A stretch of 64,000 bases of DNA from Sphingomonas sp. LT1P40 (GTDB lineage: Bacteria; Pseudomonadota; Alphaproteobacteria; Sphingomonadales; Sphingomonadaceae): the NCBI RefSeq assembly GCF_036663835.1, contig NZ_JAXOJT010000001.1, positions 1,302,001 to 1,366,000 on the forward strand. Direction: 5' to 3'. Made by a program: the position numbers and the translations under genes. Below, one piece after another: positions 38,104 through 47,915 of this stretch (the stretch's first letter is position 1; every line of letters begins with the position of its first letter). Below the pieces are notes generated by a model. The model was not told where the DNA came from, made no database searches, and saw nothing but the letters and a program-made list of their open reading frames with translations.

Positions 38104-40836
38104 CTAGCCTAACCGCCCGAGTGCAGCCTGCAACCGCGCTGCCTCCGCCGATTTCTCGGCATGGTCGGCGCGGGCTTTTTCCACCGCTTCGGGCTTGGCC
38201 TTTTCGGCAAAGGCCGGGTTGGACAGGCGGCTGTTGAGGCTGTCCCGTTCTTTCTCCGCTGCCGCGATTGCTTTGGTCAGGCGCGTGCGTTCGGCGTCGA
38301 GGTCGATGACGCCTTCGAGGGGGAGCTTATAGCTGACGCCATCCACGACAATCGTAATTGCCGGACCTTCTGCCCCTGTGCCACCATCTGGCGTCAACAT
38401 GCCGACATGGCGGCTGAAATGCGTGCGATCCAGACGCGCGAGACGGTGCAATACGTCCGCATTTCGATCCATTCGATCGCGGAGTGACGCATCGTCGCTG
38501 TAAACATGAAGCTGCATTTTTATGGAAGGCGCAATCCCGAGTTCGGCACGCGCCGCTCGAATCTCGCTCACCAGCCGGATCAGCCAATCGATCTCCTTCA
38601 CCGCCTCCGGATCCAACGCCCGCGCATCCGCCATTGGCCATTTCGCGGTGATCAGCGGGTAGTCCGCACGATCGCCCAGCCCGGTCCACAGTTCCTCGGT
38701 GATGAACGGCATGAACGGGTGCAGCAGCACTAGAATCTGGTCCAGCACCCAGCCCGCGACCCGCCGCGTTTCATCCGCCGCCGCACCGGTCGCTGGCACG
38801 CCGCCCTCGCCCTGAATGACCGGCTTGATCAACTCCAGATACCAGTCGCAGAACCGGCTCCAGGTGAACTGATAAATCGTGTTCGCCGCGCCATCGAAGC
38901 GCAAATCGGCCAGCGCCAGATCGACCGCCTGCACCGCCGCGACCGTCTCCGCGATGATCCATTTGTTGACCGCCAGCGTCGCCACTGGCGGCTCGATATG
39001 CTCGCTTGCGGTAATCCCGTTCGACTGGGCAAAGCGCGCCGCGTTCCACAGCTTCGTCGCGAAGTTGCGATAGCCCTCGACCCGCTTCTCATCCATCTTG
39101 ATGTCGCGGCCCTGACTCTCCATCGCCGCCATGAAGAAACGCAGCGCATCCGCGCCGTACTTGTCGATCAGCCCCAGCGGATCGACCGTATTGCCCTTCG
39201 ACTTCGACATCTTCGCACCATCGGCGGCGCGGACCAGGCCGTGCAGATACAGCGTCTTGAACGGCACCTGCTTCATGAAGTGCAGTCCCTGCATCATCAT
39301 CCGCGCATCCCAGAAAAACAGGATGTCGAAGCCGGAAATCAGGACGTCGTTTGGATAGCGACCACCTAGGCTGGCGTCGGTGTTTTCCGGCCAGCCCAGC
39401 GTCGCGAAAGGCCAGAGCGCGGAGGAGAACCAAGTATCGAGGACGTCTGAATCCTGCGTCAGCGCAACGCCTTCGCCTGCCTGCGCCTGCGCTTCCGCCT
39501 CGGATTCAGCAACATAGATGCTGCCATCCTCAGCGAACCAAGCCGGAATCCGGTGCCCCCACCACAATTGCCGCGACACGCACCATGGCTGGATATTCTC
39601 CATCCAGTTGAAATACGTCTTTTCCCAGCTCTTCGGTACAACCTTGGTCGCGCCCGACCGCACCGCCTCGATCGCCGGTTTCGCCAGCGTCGCGGCATCG
39701 ACATACCATTGATCGGTCAGCCACGGCTCGATCACCACGCCCGACCGGTCGCCATAGGGCGTCTGGATCGTGCGCGGCTCGGCGTCATGCTCCACGCCGT
39801 CCTTGTCGACATGCGGGATCAGGAAGCCATCGGCCTTCAGCCATTCGACCACCGCCTTGCGCGCATCGGCGGTCGATAGTCCCAGCAGCTCCGCCGGGAT
39901 CAACCCATCGGCGGTTTGCACGATGGTCGCCTTGGCATCCAGCATGTTGAGCATGTCGCGCGCCTCGATCCCCGCGCGCCGCCCGACCTCGAAATCGTTG
40001 AAGTCATGCCCCGGCGTGATCTTCACCGCGCCCGAGCCCAGTTCCGGATCGGCATGCTCGTCGGTGACGATCGGGATCAGCCGCCCGGTGATCGGCAGAC
40101 GCACCTGCTTGCCGACCAGCGCCGCATAACGCTCGTCGGTCGGATGCACCGCGACCGCCATATCGGCCAGCATCGTCTCCGGCCGCGTCGTCGCCACCCG
40201 GATGAACCCGCTCCCATCTGCCAGCGGATATTGCAGATGCCAGAAGCTGCCCTTGATCTCGCGCGTCTCGACCTCAAGGTCCGAAATCGCCGTACCCAGA
40301 CCCGGGTCCCAGTTCACCAGCCGTTTGTCGCGATACAGCAACCCCTGCTTGTGCAGCTCGACGAACACTTTCAGGACAGCCTTGGAAAAGCCCTCATCCA
40401 TCGTGAAGCGCTCGTCCGCCCAGTCCATCGAACAGCCCAGCCGCCGCAGCTGGCCGGTGATCGCGCCGCCGCTCTCGGCCTTCCACTCCCACACCTTCGC
40501 CACGAATTCCTCGCGGGTGAAGTCGGTGCGCTTCTGCTGGCGCTCGTTCAGCTGCCGCTCGACCACCATCTGCGTCGCGATCCCGGCATGATCCATGCCG
40601 ACGACCCAGCGCGCATCCTTGCCCTGCAACCGGGCATGCCGGACCAATATGTCCTGCAACGTGTTGTCGAGCGCATGGCCAATATGCAGCGAACCGGTGA
40701 CGTTCGGCGGCGGATTGACGATCGTCCACGGCTCCGCACCGGGGCGATCAGGGCGGAACAGCCCATTCGCCTCCCAATGCGCATACCAGCGCGATTCGAT
40801 TTCAGCCGGGTCGAAGGTCTTTGGAAGCTCGCTCAT
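38104..40836 (-). CDS. valS: Valyl-tRNA synthetase
   Basis: This 910-residue class I synthetase charges tRNA-Val. The HIGH motif is in [15 protein letters not shown] near residue 45, the CP1 editing domain lies in about 200-350, and KMSKS is in [14 protein letters not shown] near 545. The anticodon-binding helices and a C-terminal coiled coil ([24 protein letters not shown]) are present. Length is slightly shorter than E. coli ValS. ATG 40836 follows AGGGC. The PopZ-like gene lies upstream. Confidence 0.98.
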   Translation of the reverse strand: MSELPKTFDPAEIESRWYAHWEANGLFRPDRPGAEPWTIVNPPPNVTGSLHIGHALDNTLQDILVRHARLQGKDARWVVGMDHAGIATQMVVERQLNERQQKRTDFTREEFVAKVWEWKAESGGAITGQLRRLGCSMDWADERFTMDEGFSKAVLKVFVELHKQGLLYRDKRLVNWDPGLGTAISDLEVETREIKGSFWHLQYPLADGSGFIRVATTRPETMLADMAVAVHPTDERYAALVGKQVRLPITGRLIPIVTDEHADPELGSGAVKITPGHDFNDFEVGRRAGIEARDMLNMLDAKATIVQTADGLIPAELLGLSTADARKAVVEWLKADGFLIPHVDKDGVEHDAEPRTIQTPYGDRSGVVIEPWLTDQWYVDAATLAKPAIEAVRSGATKVVPKSWEKTYFNWMENIQPWCVSRQLWWGHRIPAWFAEDGSIYVAESEAEAQAQAGEGVALTQDSDVLDTWFSSALWPFATLGWPENTDASLGGRYPNDVLISGFDILFFWDARMMMQGLHFMKQVPFKTLYLHGLVRAADGAKMSKSKGNTVDPLGLIDKYGADALRFFMAAMESQGRDIKMDEKRVEGYRNFATKLWNAARFAQSNGITASEHIEPPVATLAVNKWIIAETVAAVQAVDLALADLRFDGAANTIYQFTWSRFCDWYLELIKPVIQGEGGVPATGAAADETRRVAGWVLDQILVLLHPFMPFITEELWTGLGDRADYPLITAKWPMADARALDPEAVKEIDWLIRLVSEIRAARAELGIAPSIKMQLHVYSDDASLRDRMDRNADVLHRLARLDRTHFSRHVGMLTPDGGTGAEGPAITIVVDGVSYKLPLEGVIDLDAERTRLTKAIAAAEKERDSLNSRLSNPAFAEKAKPEAVEKARADHAEKSAEAARLQAALGRLG

Positions 40837-40872
40837 GCCCTGCCCTTAACGGGCAAGACGGGCAAAACAAGA

Positions 40873-41334
40873 TCACCCGTTACGCCCGGTGATCCGCGTG
40901 ATCTCGCGCTGCACCATATCCTCCACCATCCGCGGCAGATTGGCGTCGAGCCAGTCGCGCAGCATCGGGCGAAGCATTTCGCGCACCATGCCCTCCAGCG
41001 TGTCGCTGCCCGCGACCTCCGGCTTCACGATCATGCGCGACAGCTGCTCCAGCGGCCCGCGCGAAGCCTCAGCCGTGGTGGCGGACAGGATCGATTCGAC
41101 CGGGCCGCGCGGCACGGCAACCGGATGCGGATCGGCAGCGACCGGCTGGGCGGGTTCGGACGGAGCGGGTTCGCTCAATTCGAGAATCTCGTCATCCTCG
41201 ACCGCCACGGGCGCTGGCGCTCGCGCAGGACGACGCGCACGGCTCCCCACCCCGCCCTCGCCTTCTTCGGCGATGATCCGTTTGATGGACGACAAAATGT
41301 CCTCCATCGACGGTTCGTTACTGACGTCCCCCAT
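40873..41334 (-). CDS. DUF2497 / PopZ-like protein
   Basis: This 153-residue protein shows the DUF2497 pattern: an N-terminal helix SMEDILSSIKRIIAEEGE (7-24), a Pro/Glu/Ala-rich disordered middle (30-85), and two or three C-terminal helices (VREMLRPMLRDWLDANLPRMVEDMVQREI). In Caulobacter PopZ the same layout makes a polar scaffold that anchors ParB-parS. Position beside valS supports orthology. It probably acts at the cell pole. ATG 41334 has GGGGA upstream; the long open frame to 41652 belongs to the tolC region. Confidence 0.9.
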   Translation of the reverse strand: MGDVSNEPSMEDILSSIKRIIAEEGEGGVGSRARRPARAPAPVAVEDDEILELSEPAPSEPAQPVAADPHPVAVPRGPVESILSATTAEASRGPLEQLSRMIVKPEVAGSDTLEGMVREMLRPMLRDWLDANLPRMVEDMVQREITRITGRNG

Positions 41335-41401
41335 GTCGTCATTCCCCGTTAGGGATAAAAGATGCGCCACCTGTCGGATTAACCGGGTGTCTGTCAACCG
41401 T

Positions 41402-42919
41402 TCAGCGTGGTGTTCGCGGATCGACTGGACCCGAAACGACCCCGGAGACTGCTGGCGTCTGCGCGGGCGAATCGACCGTGCGCGTCGCTTCCGCCTCCGG
41501 CGTCGGCCCGTCGCGCCAGTCGGACACGCTGCGGCGAACGCGGTTGTAATTGGTGAGCGGATCGTAGAGCGGCCCGCCGTCCAGCCCCAGATCGCCGGCC
41601 TCCGCCCGGCCCATTGCCGCCAGCACCGCGAAGCCGGCCACATAAGCGTCACGCTCGGCGGTCACGAGTTGCACCTGCGAGTTCAGCAACTCCTGTTCGG
41701 CGTTCAATATGTCGAGGATCGTGCGCGTGCCGACACTGTTCTCCGCGCGCACACCCTCCAGGCTCAAGCGATTCGCGCTGACCGCCAGCGCGCTGCTCTC
41801 AATCACGCGCTGTGCCGATTGCCAGAACGCATAGGCCGACCGCGTCTGCGCGATCACGCCGCGTTCGGTCGATGTCACTTGCTCGATCGCCGCCGATTGC
41901 CGCGCCTGTGCCTGACGAACCTGCGCCGCCGGACGGCCGCCCTGAAACAGTGGCAGAGTCAGGTTGACGCCTGCCGTGCTGGCGAACCCGTCATTGCGTA
42001 GCCCGGCCAGCTGGCCGGGACCGCTGATCGATCCGAAGCGATTATAATAATCGCCGCCCACACCGACGCTGACCTGTGGCAGGCGGCTGGCGCGTGCGAC
42101 ATTGACGTCGAACACCGTGGCATCGCGCGCCTTTTGCGCCGCGTCCAGCGACGGATTCTCCGCCAGTGCCACCTCGACCGCCTGGGTCGGGCTGGCCGGA
42201 AGGTTCGGCAATGCCGGTGGCGGTGCCAGCGTCCCCGGCGGCGTGCCGACGACACGGATATAATTCTCACGGCTGCCGATCAGCGACGCCTCGGCCCCCC
42301 GCAACTGGCTCTGCGACAGCGCCAGCCGCGCTTCCGACTGCGCCACGTCGGTGCGGGTCAGGTCGCCGACCTCGAACCGGTCGCGCGTCGCCTGAAGGTT
42401 GACCTCCAGCACGCGGACATTCTGCTGGTTCAGACCGACGATTGCCTCATCGCGGATCACGTCGAGATAGGCGGCGACGACATCGGTGAACAATTGCGTC
42501 TCGGCACTGCGCAGACCCGCACGGCCCGCCTCAACCCGCGTTTCCGCCGCGCGGACCGAATTGCGCACCGATCCGCCGCTGAACACGGGTACGCTCAGAT
42601 TGACGCCCGCGCTGCCCTGCCGCACCGGCCCGACCCCACCATCGCTGTCATAAAGATTTTCGGAATAGGCACCCGTCGAGTTCACTCCCGGCAGCCCCGC
42701 CGACCGCGCGATCGGCACATTCTCATCGGTCGCGCGCAAATTGGCGCGTTCGGCGAACAGATCGGGGTTGGTGCCATAGGCTTTGACCATCGCCTCGCGC
42801 AGCGTCTCGGTCGGCGCGGGTGCGGGTGCAACTACCGGCGGCGCAGTTTGCGCCAGGGCGGGCAGCGTCAGTCCGGCGGCACTAACCCCGGCAAGGAAAT
42901 GGCTAAGTCGCATACTCAT
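41402..42919 (-). CDS. tolC: TolC family outer-membrane channel protein
   Basis: This 505-residue outer-membrane efflux protein has a signal peptide (SHFLAGVSAAGLTLPALAQ) and two OEP repeats (about 40-240 and 250-440). It shows long coiled-coil helices and strand signatures such as STGAYSENLYDS and SVGVGGDYYNRFG. A charged tail follows. It forms the exit duct for tripartite pumps and type I secretion and could serve the EmrAB-like pump at 7.2-9.8 kb. Start ATG 42919; ATG 42913 is equally possible. It follows the PIMT-like gene by 5 bases. Confidence 0.94.
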   Translation of the reverse strand: MSMRLSHFLAGVSAAGLTLPALAQTAPPVVAPAPAPTETLREAMVKAYGTNPDLFAERANLRATDENVPIARSAGLPGVNSTGAYSENLYDSDGGVGPVRQGSAGVNLSVPVFSGGSVRNSVRAAETRVEAGRAGLRSAETQLFTDVVAAYLDVIRDEAIVGLNQQNVRVLEVNLQATRDRFEVGDLTRTDVAQSEARLALSQSQLRGAEASLIGSRENYIRVVGTPPGTLAPPPALPNLPASPTQAVEVALAENPSLDAAQKARDATVFDVNVARASRLPQVSVGVGGDYYNRFGSISGPGQLAGLRNDGFASTAGVNLTLPLFQGGRPAAQVRQAQARQSAAIEQVTSTERGVIAQTRSAYAFWQSAQRVIESSALAVSANRLSLEGVRAENSVGTRTILDILNAEQELLNSQVQLVTAERDAYVAGFAVLAAMGRAEAGDLGLDGGPLYDPLTNYNRVRRSVSDWRDGPTPEAEATRTVDSPAQTPAVSGVVSGPVDPRTPR

Positions 42920-42924
42920 CTTTC

Positions 42925-43584
42925 TCAGAACTTGAAGCCTTGGGGCGTGTCGAACCCCGGCAGCACCGCACATTCGATATCGATAAAGGCGTTGAGCCCA
43001 AATCCGCTCTCGGTCCGCACGCCCGACGCCAGCCGCGTCACGCCGCGATCGACCAGCCCGGTGACGATGCGCCCGCCCGGCTTCACCTGTTCGGCCAGCG
43101 CCGCGGGCAAATGCCCCACCGCGCCGTCGATCAGCAAAACATCATAGGGTGCACCAGCAAGCGCGCCATCGGCCAGCGGCCCTTCGACCACATCCGCGAC
43201 ATCGCCCAGCGCATCACGCGCCGACGCCGCCAGCCCGGCATCCGCCTCGACCGCCACCACCTTCGCCGCCAGCCGCGCCGCAACTGCTGCGGCATAGCCA
43301 CCAGCCACACCAATCACCAATACGCTGTCCCCCGGCTTGATCGCCGCCTCGGTCAGCAACAGCCCGGTCGCCAGCGGCGGATTCTGCGACCGCCCGTTAC
43401 CCAGCGGCAGTGGCCGATCCCGATACGCAAGCGCACGCTGCGATTCGGGCAGGAAATCCTCCCGCGCCACCTCGGCCATCGCCGCAACCACGCGCGCGTC
43501 GCTGACGCCGCTGGTGCGTAGCTGGCTCACCACCATTGCATGGCGGGCTGCATCAAATCCGGTAGCTTCGACAGTTGCGGTCAT
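42925..43584 (-). CDS. Protein-L-isoaspartate O-methyltransferase family protein
   Basis: This 219-residue SAM-dependent methyltransferase is of the PIMT (Pcm) type, which repairs isoaspartyl residues. MVVSQLRTSGVSDARVVAAMAEVAREDFLP is a typical N-terminus, and VLVIGVAGGYAAAVAARL is the SAM motif I (usually IGTGSGY). The family block around GNGRSQNPPLATGLLLTEAA is present but lacks the usual ISxP form, so activity may differ. ATG 43584 is chosen because GGAG lies 5 bases upstream; GTG and ATG at 43590 and 43587 are alternatives. Confidence 0.88.
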   Translation of the reverse strand: MTATVEATGFDAARHAMVVSQLRTSGVSDARVVAAMAEVAREDFLPESQRALAYRDRPLPLGNGRSQNPPLATGLLLTEAAIKPGDSVLVIGVAGGYAAAVAARLAAKVVAVEADAGLAASARDALGDVADVVEGPLADGALAGAPYDVLLIDGAVGHLPAALAEQVKPGGRIVTGLVDRGVTRLASGVRTESGFGLNAFIDIECAVLPGFDTPQGFKF

Positions 43585-43749
43585 CATCACTCCGCTTTCG
43601 CATAACTGTTTTAGTCGTGCAATACACTAGTTGGACTGTCGCGCTTCTATCCTGTGCTGCGCCGCACGCCAAGCGAGTGCGGGTGCTATTTTCTCAAACG
43701 CGGTTGACATGGATAGCCGCCCGCCGCATCTGCGCCCCTCGCTCCATAA

Positions 43750-43823
43750 GGCCCGATGGCGGAGTGGTTACGTAGAGGACTGCAAATCCTCGCACGCCGG
43801 TTCGATTCCGGCTCGGGCCTCCA
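43750..43823 (+). tRNA. tRNA-Cys (anticodon GCA)
   Basis: Acceptor GGCCCGA (43750-43756) pairs with TCGGGCC; the discriminator base is T and CCA (43821-43823) is encoded. The anticodon stem GAGGA/TCCTC encloses CTGCAAA, giving anticodon GCA. The T-arm has GGTTCGATTCC. The total of 74 bases is normal for tRNA-Cys. Confidence 0.97.
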
Positions 43824-43920
43824 TCTTCTTTTGCTTGCACACGGCCCGGTTCGGGCCGATCGTTTCGCAAGCGTCCGTTCATCCGGACGGCGGCATATGC
43901 CGATGCAAAGGAGATTTTCG

Positions 43921-44622
43921 ATGCGACTCGTTCCCCTGCTGATCGCCGCCACCGCGCCGCTGGCGCTTGCCGCACCTGCTGAGGCACAGCGCCCCGCCCC
44001 CTATCGCGCGCTCGGCAACGAACCCGGCTGGACGCTGACGATCGACAGCCGCCAGATGCGCTATGACGGCGATTACGGGAATACCAGGGTCAACGCACCG
44101 ACCCCACGGGTGCAGCCGATCCGCAACGGACGGCGCTATGTGACACGCGGGCTGACCGTCGAAATCACGAACCGCGAATGCAGCGACGGGATGAGCGACC
44201 GCCGCTATGCCGATACCGTCCGGGTCATCGCACGCGGCCGCACCGTCAATGGCTGTGGCGGCGAAGTGTGGGAATTGCCCGAACTGACCGGTCAGCGCTG
44301 GCGCATTCAACAGATTGGCAGCGTCTATAACGAACCGCGTCTGGGTAAGGGCGCAGTGCGGTTCGACACCGACCGGCTGAGCGCGACACCCGGTTGCAAC
44401 AGCTTCAGCGGCGCGTACCGCATTCAGCGCGGACGCCTGATCGCCGGGCCGCTGGCCGGAACGCGCAAAATGTGCCTCCCCAATCTGATGCGCCGCGACG
44501 CCGAATTCGGGGCGATCATGCGCCAACCGTTGAAGGTCACGTCGCCGCGTCCGGATGTGCTGCTGCTGACGGCACCCGACGGCAAGCAGATCATGCTGCG
44601 CCGCCAGCGCGGGGTGCGCTGA
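43921..44622 (+). CDS. META domain-containing exported protein
   Basis: This 233-residue exported protein has a signal peptide (PLLIAATAPLALAAPAEA, start ATG 43921 with AAGGAG upstream). A first domain (about 25-120) carries YRALGNEPGWTLTID and a Cys pair (NRECSDGMSD, NGCGGEVW), resembling COG3650-type modules. A META/HslJ domain follows (about 128-233; LTGQRWRIQQIGS, CNSFSGAYRI, RKMCLPNLMRRDAEF). HslJ-type proteins are linked to heat or antibiotic stress at the membrane. It is convergent with the AAA ATPase gene. Confidence 0.9.
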   Translation: MRLVPLLIAATAPLALAAPAEAQRPAPYRALGNEPGWTLTIDSRQMRYDGDYGNTRVNAPTPRVQPIRNGRRYVTRGLTVEITNRECSDGMSDRRYADTVRVIARGRTVNGCGGEVWELPELTGQRWRIQQIGSVYNEPRLGKGAVRFDTDRLSATPGCNSFSGAYRIQRGRLIAGPLAGTRKMCLPNLMRRDAEFGAIMRQPLKVTSPRPDVLLLTAPDGKQIMLRRQRGVR

Positions 44623-44638
44623 TCGGCCTGCGCGCAAT

Positions 44639-45391
44639 TCACGCTTCGAGCATGTCGGTGACGACGCCATGCGGGTCGAGCGCGAACTGGCGATAGATGC
44701 GGAAATGCGGGGTGTCTTCGAGTTCGACCGGTTCGATGCCGTATTTGCTCATGCCGAGCAGCCGTGCGCCGGGACATGCCATCAGGATCGGTGAATGCGT
44801 GACGACGATCGCCTGCGACTGACCTCCATCCTGCATCATTCGCAGCAGCTTCAGAAACTCGAACTGACGCACCGGCGACAGCGCCGATTCGGGTTCGTCG
44901 AAGAAGAAGATTCCGGGTCGGGCGCAGCGTTCCTCGAAGAAACGGATGAACCCCTCGCCATGAGAGTGCGAAAGGAAATCGGCGGAGGGTGACCCGGCTT
45001 CGTCGAGATAGCGCGCAACCGAAAAGAAGCTCTCGGCACGGAAAAACCAACCCTGTCCGATCTTGGGCAGCCAGCTTGCCTTGAGGCCCGACGCCAGCGT
45101 GCCGCCCCCGCGCTCCAGCGCGCGCGAATTGTCGACCGCGCGATAGCCGGGACCGCCGCCCGATTCATCGAATCCGGCCAGCACTGCCAACCCTTCCAGC
45201 AATGTCGATTTGCCGACGCCATTCTCACCGGCGATGATTGTGATCGGACGATCGAAGTCCAGCTCGAACTCACCCGAGCGAAACATCGGCAGGCACCAGG
45301 GATAGGCAGCGCGATCCGTTCCCCCCGCCAGCTCGAGCCACACACGCTTTAGATAAGGTGGCGACAGGCTGGTGTGGCGATATTTCGGCAC
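44639..45391 (-). CDS. Small AAA family ATPase coupled to rmuC
   Basis: This 250-residue ABC/SMC-like ATPase has Walker A GENGVGKST near residue 55 and Walker B with catalytic Glu in FFFDEPESALSP near 162. A D-loop region follows (SPVRQFEFLKLLRMMQDGGQSQ), with an H-loop His in AIVVTHSPI. The insert between them is short, typical of stand-alone AAA_21/AAA_15 proteins. GTG 45391 lies one base after the rmuC stop, so the two are probably translated together. A role in DNA metabolism is inferred only from this neighbour. Confidence 0.85.
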   Translation of the reverse strand: MPKYRHTSLSPPYLKRVWLELAGGTDRAAYPWCLPMFRSGEFELDFDRPITIIAGENGVGKSTLLEGLAVLAGFDESGGGPGYRAVDNSRALERGGGTLASGLKASWLPKIGQGWFFRAESFFSVARYLDEAGSPSADFLSHSHGEGFIRFFEERCARPGIFFFDEPESALSPVRQFEFLKLLRMMQDGGQSQAIVVTHSPILMACPGARLLGMSKYGIEPVELEDTPHFRIYRQFALDPHGVVTDMLEA

Positions 45392-45392
45392 T

Positions 45393-46787
45393 TTATTCGG
45401 CTGCTTCCGCCGGAGACTCCTTGTCAGTCGTCTCAGTGTGGATCGCCAGCAATTCGACCGGCGGGATCGATTCGATCTCGCGCGCACCGGTGTCGATGTT
45501 CAGATCCTTCAGCTTGCGCGCGGACACCAGCGCTCGGCTCTCCAGACTGGAGGCAAAGGCATTGAAATTCTTCACTGCAGTGTTCAGCCCGCTGCCCACC
45601 ACCCGCAAATCGCTCAGCGCCTTGGCCAGTCGGTCGTACAATTCCTTGCCCAGCGCGCCGATCTGCCGCGCCTCGGTCGCCAGCATTTCCTGCCGCCATA
45701 CCGCCGCCACCGTCCGCGCGATGGCGATCAAATTGGTCGGCGTGGCCAGCAGCACGCGCTTCTCGAACGCGAAGTCCCACAGTGCGTGGTCATGCTCCAG
45801 CGCCGCCGACAGGAAATGCTCGCCCGGCACGAACATGATGACGTAATCCGGCGCGTCGTCGAACTGGTTCCAATAGGCCTTGTTGCCCAATGCGTTGACA
45901 TGCGCCTTCATTGCCGCAGCATGCCGGGCCAGCCCGAGATGCCGCTCGCCCTCATCCACCGCGCCGAACGCATCCTGATAGGCATTCAGCGACACCTTGG
46001 CATCGATCACCAGCGCCTTGCCACCCGGCACCCGCACGATCGCGTCGGGGCGCAGGCGGCCGCCATCCTCCCCGGCCACATTCACTTCCAGGTTGAAATC
46101 GGTGTGTTCGGACAGACCACACGTCTCCAGAACGTTCTTCAACTGCTGCTCGCCCCAGCGCCCGCGCGACTTGGGTGCGTTGCGCAGCGAATTGACCAGC
46201 TTGGCCGCCTCACTGCTGACCCGTTCCTGCCCGATCCGCATCTGCTCGATCTGGCCCTTCAACTCGCCAAAGGCATCGCGCCGTTCGGCCTCGACCTTGG
46301 CGACGCCCTCTTCGTACCGCAGCAGCCGCTCGCTCACCGGCTGGAGCAATGCCTTCAGATTCTGCCCCGCCGTCGTCTCCGACTGCTTGAAGCGATCCTC
46401 GGCACGCTTCAGAAAGGCTTCCTGCGTCTCGGCGAGCATCTGGCTGGCGGTTTCGCGGAACTGCCCGGCCATCGCGTCCTTGGCACCCTTGAACTCGGCG
46501 AGGCGTTCCTCGAACCCCTCCGCCTTGGCGCGCAATTCGGTGAGTTGCAGCCGCGCGACGTCGCGGTCGTCGCGGATCGAATCGATCTGCTCGCGCAGTT
46601 CCGGAATCTCGCGCGCACGCTCCTCAGCGGCTGCCAGATCGATGATCGCCGCCTTGAAATCGCCCTCGCGCTTGTCGCGCTCGGCGCGAATTTCGGCGAC
46701 ACCACGCGTGCCGAAAAACCAGCCTGCAAAGGCACCCGCGAGCAGCGCGATCAACGCCACGATGACGATTTCCAGTCCCACATCCAT
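45393..46787 (-). CDS. rmuC: DNA recombination protein RmuC
   Basis: This 464-residue protein has an N-terminal membrane anchor (IVIVALIALLAGAFAGWFF), a long coiled coil (about 30-190) and the RmuC nuclease-like core (about 195-400). The core contains KSRGRWGEQQLKNVLETCGL, RPDAIVRVPGGKALVIDAKVSLNAY and the PNLIAIARTVAAVWRQE region. In E. coli, RmuC limits DNA inversion at short inverted repeats. ATG 46787 is accepted because it gives the anchor. A small AAA ATPase gene follows one base after its stop. Confidence 0.94.
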   Translation of the reverse strand: MDVGLEIVIVALIALLAGAFAGWFFGTRGVAEIRAERDKREGDFKAAIIDLAAAEERAREIPELREQIDSIRDDRDVARLQLTELRAKAEGFEERLAEFKGAKDAMAGQFRETASQMLAETQEAFLKRAEDRFKQSETTAGQNLKALLQPVSERLLRYEEGVAKVEAERRDAFGELKGQIEQMRIGQERVSSEAAKLVNSLRNAPKSRGRWGEQQLKNVLETCGLSEHTDFNLEVNVAGEDGGRLRPDAIVRVPGGKALVIDAKVSLNAYQDAFGAVDEGERHLGLARHAAAMKAHVNALGNKAYWNQFDDAPDYVIMFVPGEHFLSAALEHDHALWDFAFEKRVLLATPTNLIAIARTVAAVWRQEMLATEARQIGALGKELYDRLAKALSDLRVVGSGLNTAVKNFNAFASSLESRALVSARKLKDLNIDTGAREIESIPPVELLAIHTETTDKESPAEAAE

Positions 46788-46812
46788 CCTTGAAATGTCG
46801 TGATCGAAGACT

Positions 46813-46836
46813 GGAACATAGTTTGAACACCGGGTT
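46813..46836 (+). promoter_or_regulatory. Possible EcfG-type promoter, weak
   Basis: GGAAC (46813-46817) is followed after 16 bases by GTT (46834-46836), close to the EcfG consensus. It lies 79 bases upstream of the next plus-strand gene. Spacing is at the short end and the distance is larger than for the two better sites in this window, so a chance match is quite possible. Confidence 0.25.
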
Positions 46837-46914
46837 CAGAACAGCCTCAATCTTGCCGATGCGGCGAGCTGCGTTATGCTGGCAAATCGGCGGTGATCGC
46901 GGAGGAATTACCTG

Positions 46915-47352
46915 ATGACCGGCGCGACGCTTAATCCATGGCTGATGGCAGCAGGGGTTGCGAACACGATCGCGGCGTTGCTGCACGCCGGATGCATCGT
47001 GGGCGGCGCGAACTGGTACCGTTTCTTCGGCGCGGGCGAGCGTATGGCACGCATGGTCGAGCGCGGGCTGATCTTGCCGCATATCTACACCGCGATCATC
47101 GTGCTCATACTGACCGGCTGGGCCGCGTTCGCCTTTTCGGGCGCAGGGCTGATCGGCCGCCTTCCGCTGCTTCGCGTCGGGCTGGCGGCGATATCGACGA
47201 TCTATCTGGCGCGCGCGATCCTCGGCCCGTTTCTGCTCGTCTCGCCGGATCGCAGCGCGACCTTCCTGTGGATCAGTTCGGCGATCGTGCTGGTCATCGG
47301 ACTGCTGCATGCGATCGGCACGGCGCAGATATGGAACAGCGCCGGACGCTGA
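46915..47352 (+). CDS. Integral membrane protein, unknown function
   Basis: This 145-residue protein has four predicted helices (about 9-30, 54-75, 85-107 and 114-136). The conserved-looking residues are His24, Cys27, a WYRFFGAGERMARM loop, and His55 (LPHIYTAIIV). I cannot name a family; the length and layout resemble small four-helix membrane proteins (DUF4149- or DoxX-like in style only). ATG 46915 has GGAGGA upstream. It converges on def with 4 bases between the stops. Confidence 0.8.
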   Translation: MTGATLNPWLMAAGVANTIAALLHAGCIVGGANWYRFFGAGERMARMVERGLILPHIYTAIIVLILTGWAAFAFSGAGLIGRLPLLRVGLAAISTIYLARAILGPFLLVSPDRSATFLWISSAIVLVIGLLHAIGTAQIWNSAGR

Positions 47353-47356
47353 CCGC

Positions 47357-47884
47357 TCAAGCCGCCAGACGGCGCGCCTTTTCCAGCTTCTTCATAATCA
47401 TCTGGCGCTTGAGGCGGGAAAGATGGTCAAGGAACACGATGCCTTCCAGATGATCCATCTCATGCTGCACGCAGGTGGCGAGCAGCCCTGTGAACACCTC
47501 GTCATGCGCCTTGCCATTCTCGTCCAGCCATTTGACGCGGCAGGTAGCCGGGCGATCGACATCGGCGAACTGGTCGGGGACCGACAGACAGCCTTCCTGA
47601 TAAGTGTTCATGTCCCCGGCGGGATCGAGGATTTCGGGGTTGATAAAGACGAGCGGCTTTTTGACCGGCTTGCCCTCCTCGTCCTCTTCCTCCTGCAAAT
47701 CCATCACCACAACCCGCTTCGGCACGCCGACCTGGATCGCGGCCAGCCCGATGCCGGGGGCGTCGTACATCGTCTCGAACATATCGGCGATCAGCGCGCG
47801 CAGTTCGTCATCGACCGTGTCGACGGGGGTGGACACGAGCTTCAGTCGCGGATCGGGAACTTCTAGGATCGGGAGAATGGCCAT
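47357..47884 (-). CDS. def: Peptide deformylase
   Basis: This 175-residue metalloenzyme removes the formyl group from the N-terminal Met of new proteins. All three motifs are present: [10 protein letters not shown] near residue 45, EGCLS near 97 (metal Cys) and QHEMDHLEG near 140 (HExxH). An acidic insertion ([12 protein letters not shown]) lies before the strand leading to motif 2. ATG 47884. It lies 31 bases after recR on the same strand and opposite fmt, which adds the formyl group. Confidence 0.97.
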   Translation of the reverse strand: MAILPILEVPDPRLKLVSTPVDTVDDELRALIADMFETMYDAPGIGLAAIQVGVPKRVVVMDLQEEEDEEGKPVKKPLVFINPEILDPAGDMNTYQEGCLSVPDQFADVDRPATCRVKWLDENGKAHDEVFTGLLATCVQHEMDHLEGIVFLDHLSRLKRQMIMKKLEKARRLAA

Positions 47885-47915
47885 GGGTCCAATTTAGCCC
47901 CACTGGCCGCCAGCT

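Noticed and set aside
43842..43858. CGGCCCG-GTT-CGGGCCG as a terminator for tRNA-Cys
   Set aside because: The stem is perfect but only 7 bases and no T-run follows; it may simply reflect the GC-rich sequence, so it is not listed as a feature.
44639..46787. Possible defence system (AAA ATPase plus nuclease-like RmuC)
   Set aside because: RmuC is a core DNA-maintenance gene, the neighbours are housekeeping genes, and there is no toxin, helicase, integrase or composition shift typical of defence islands.
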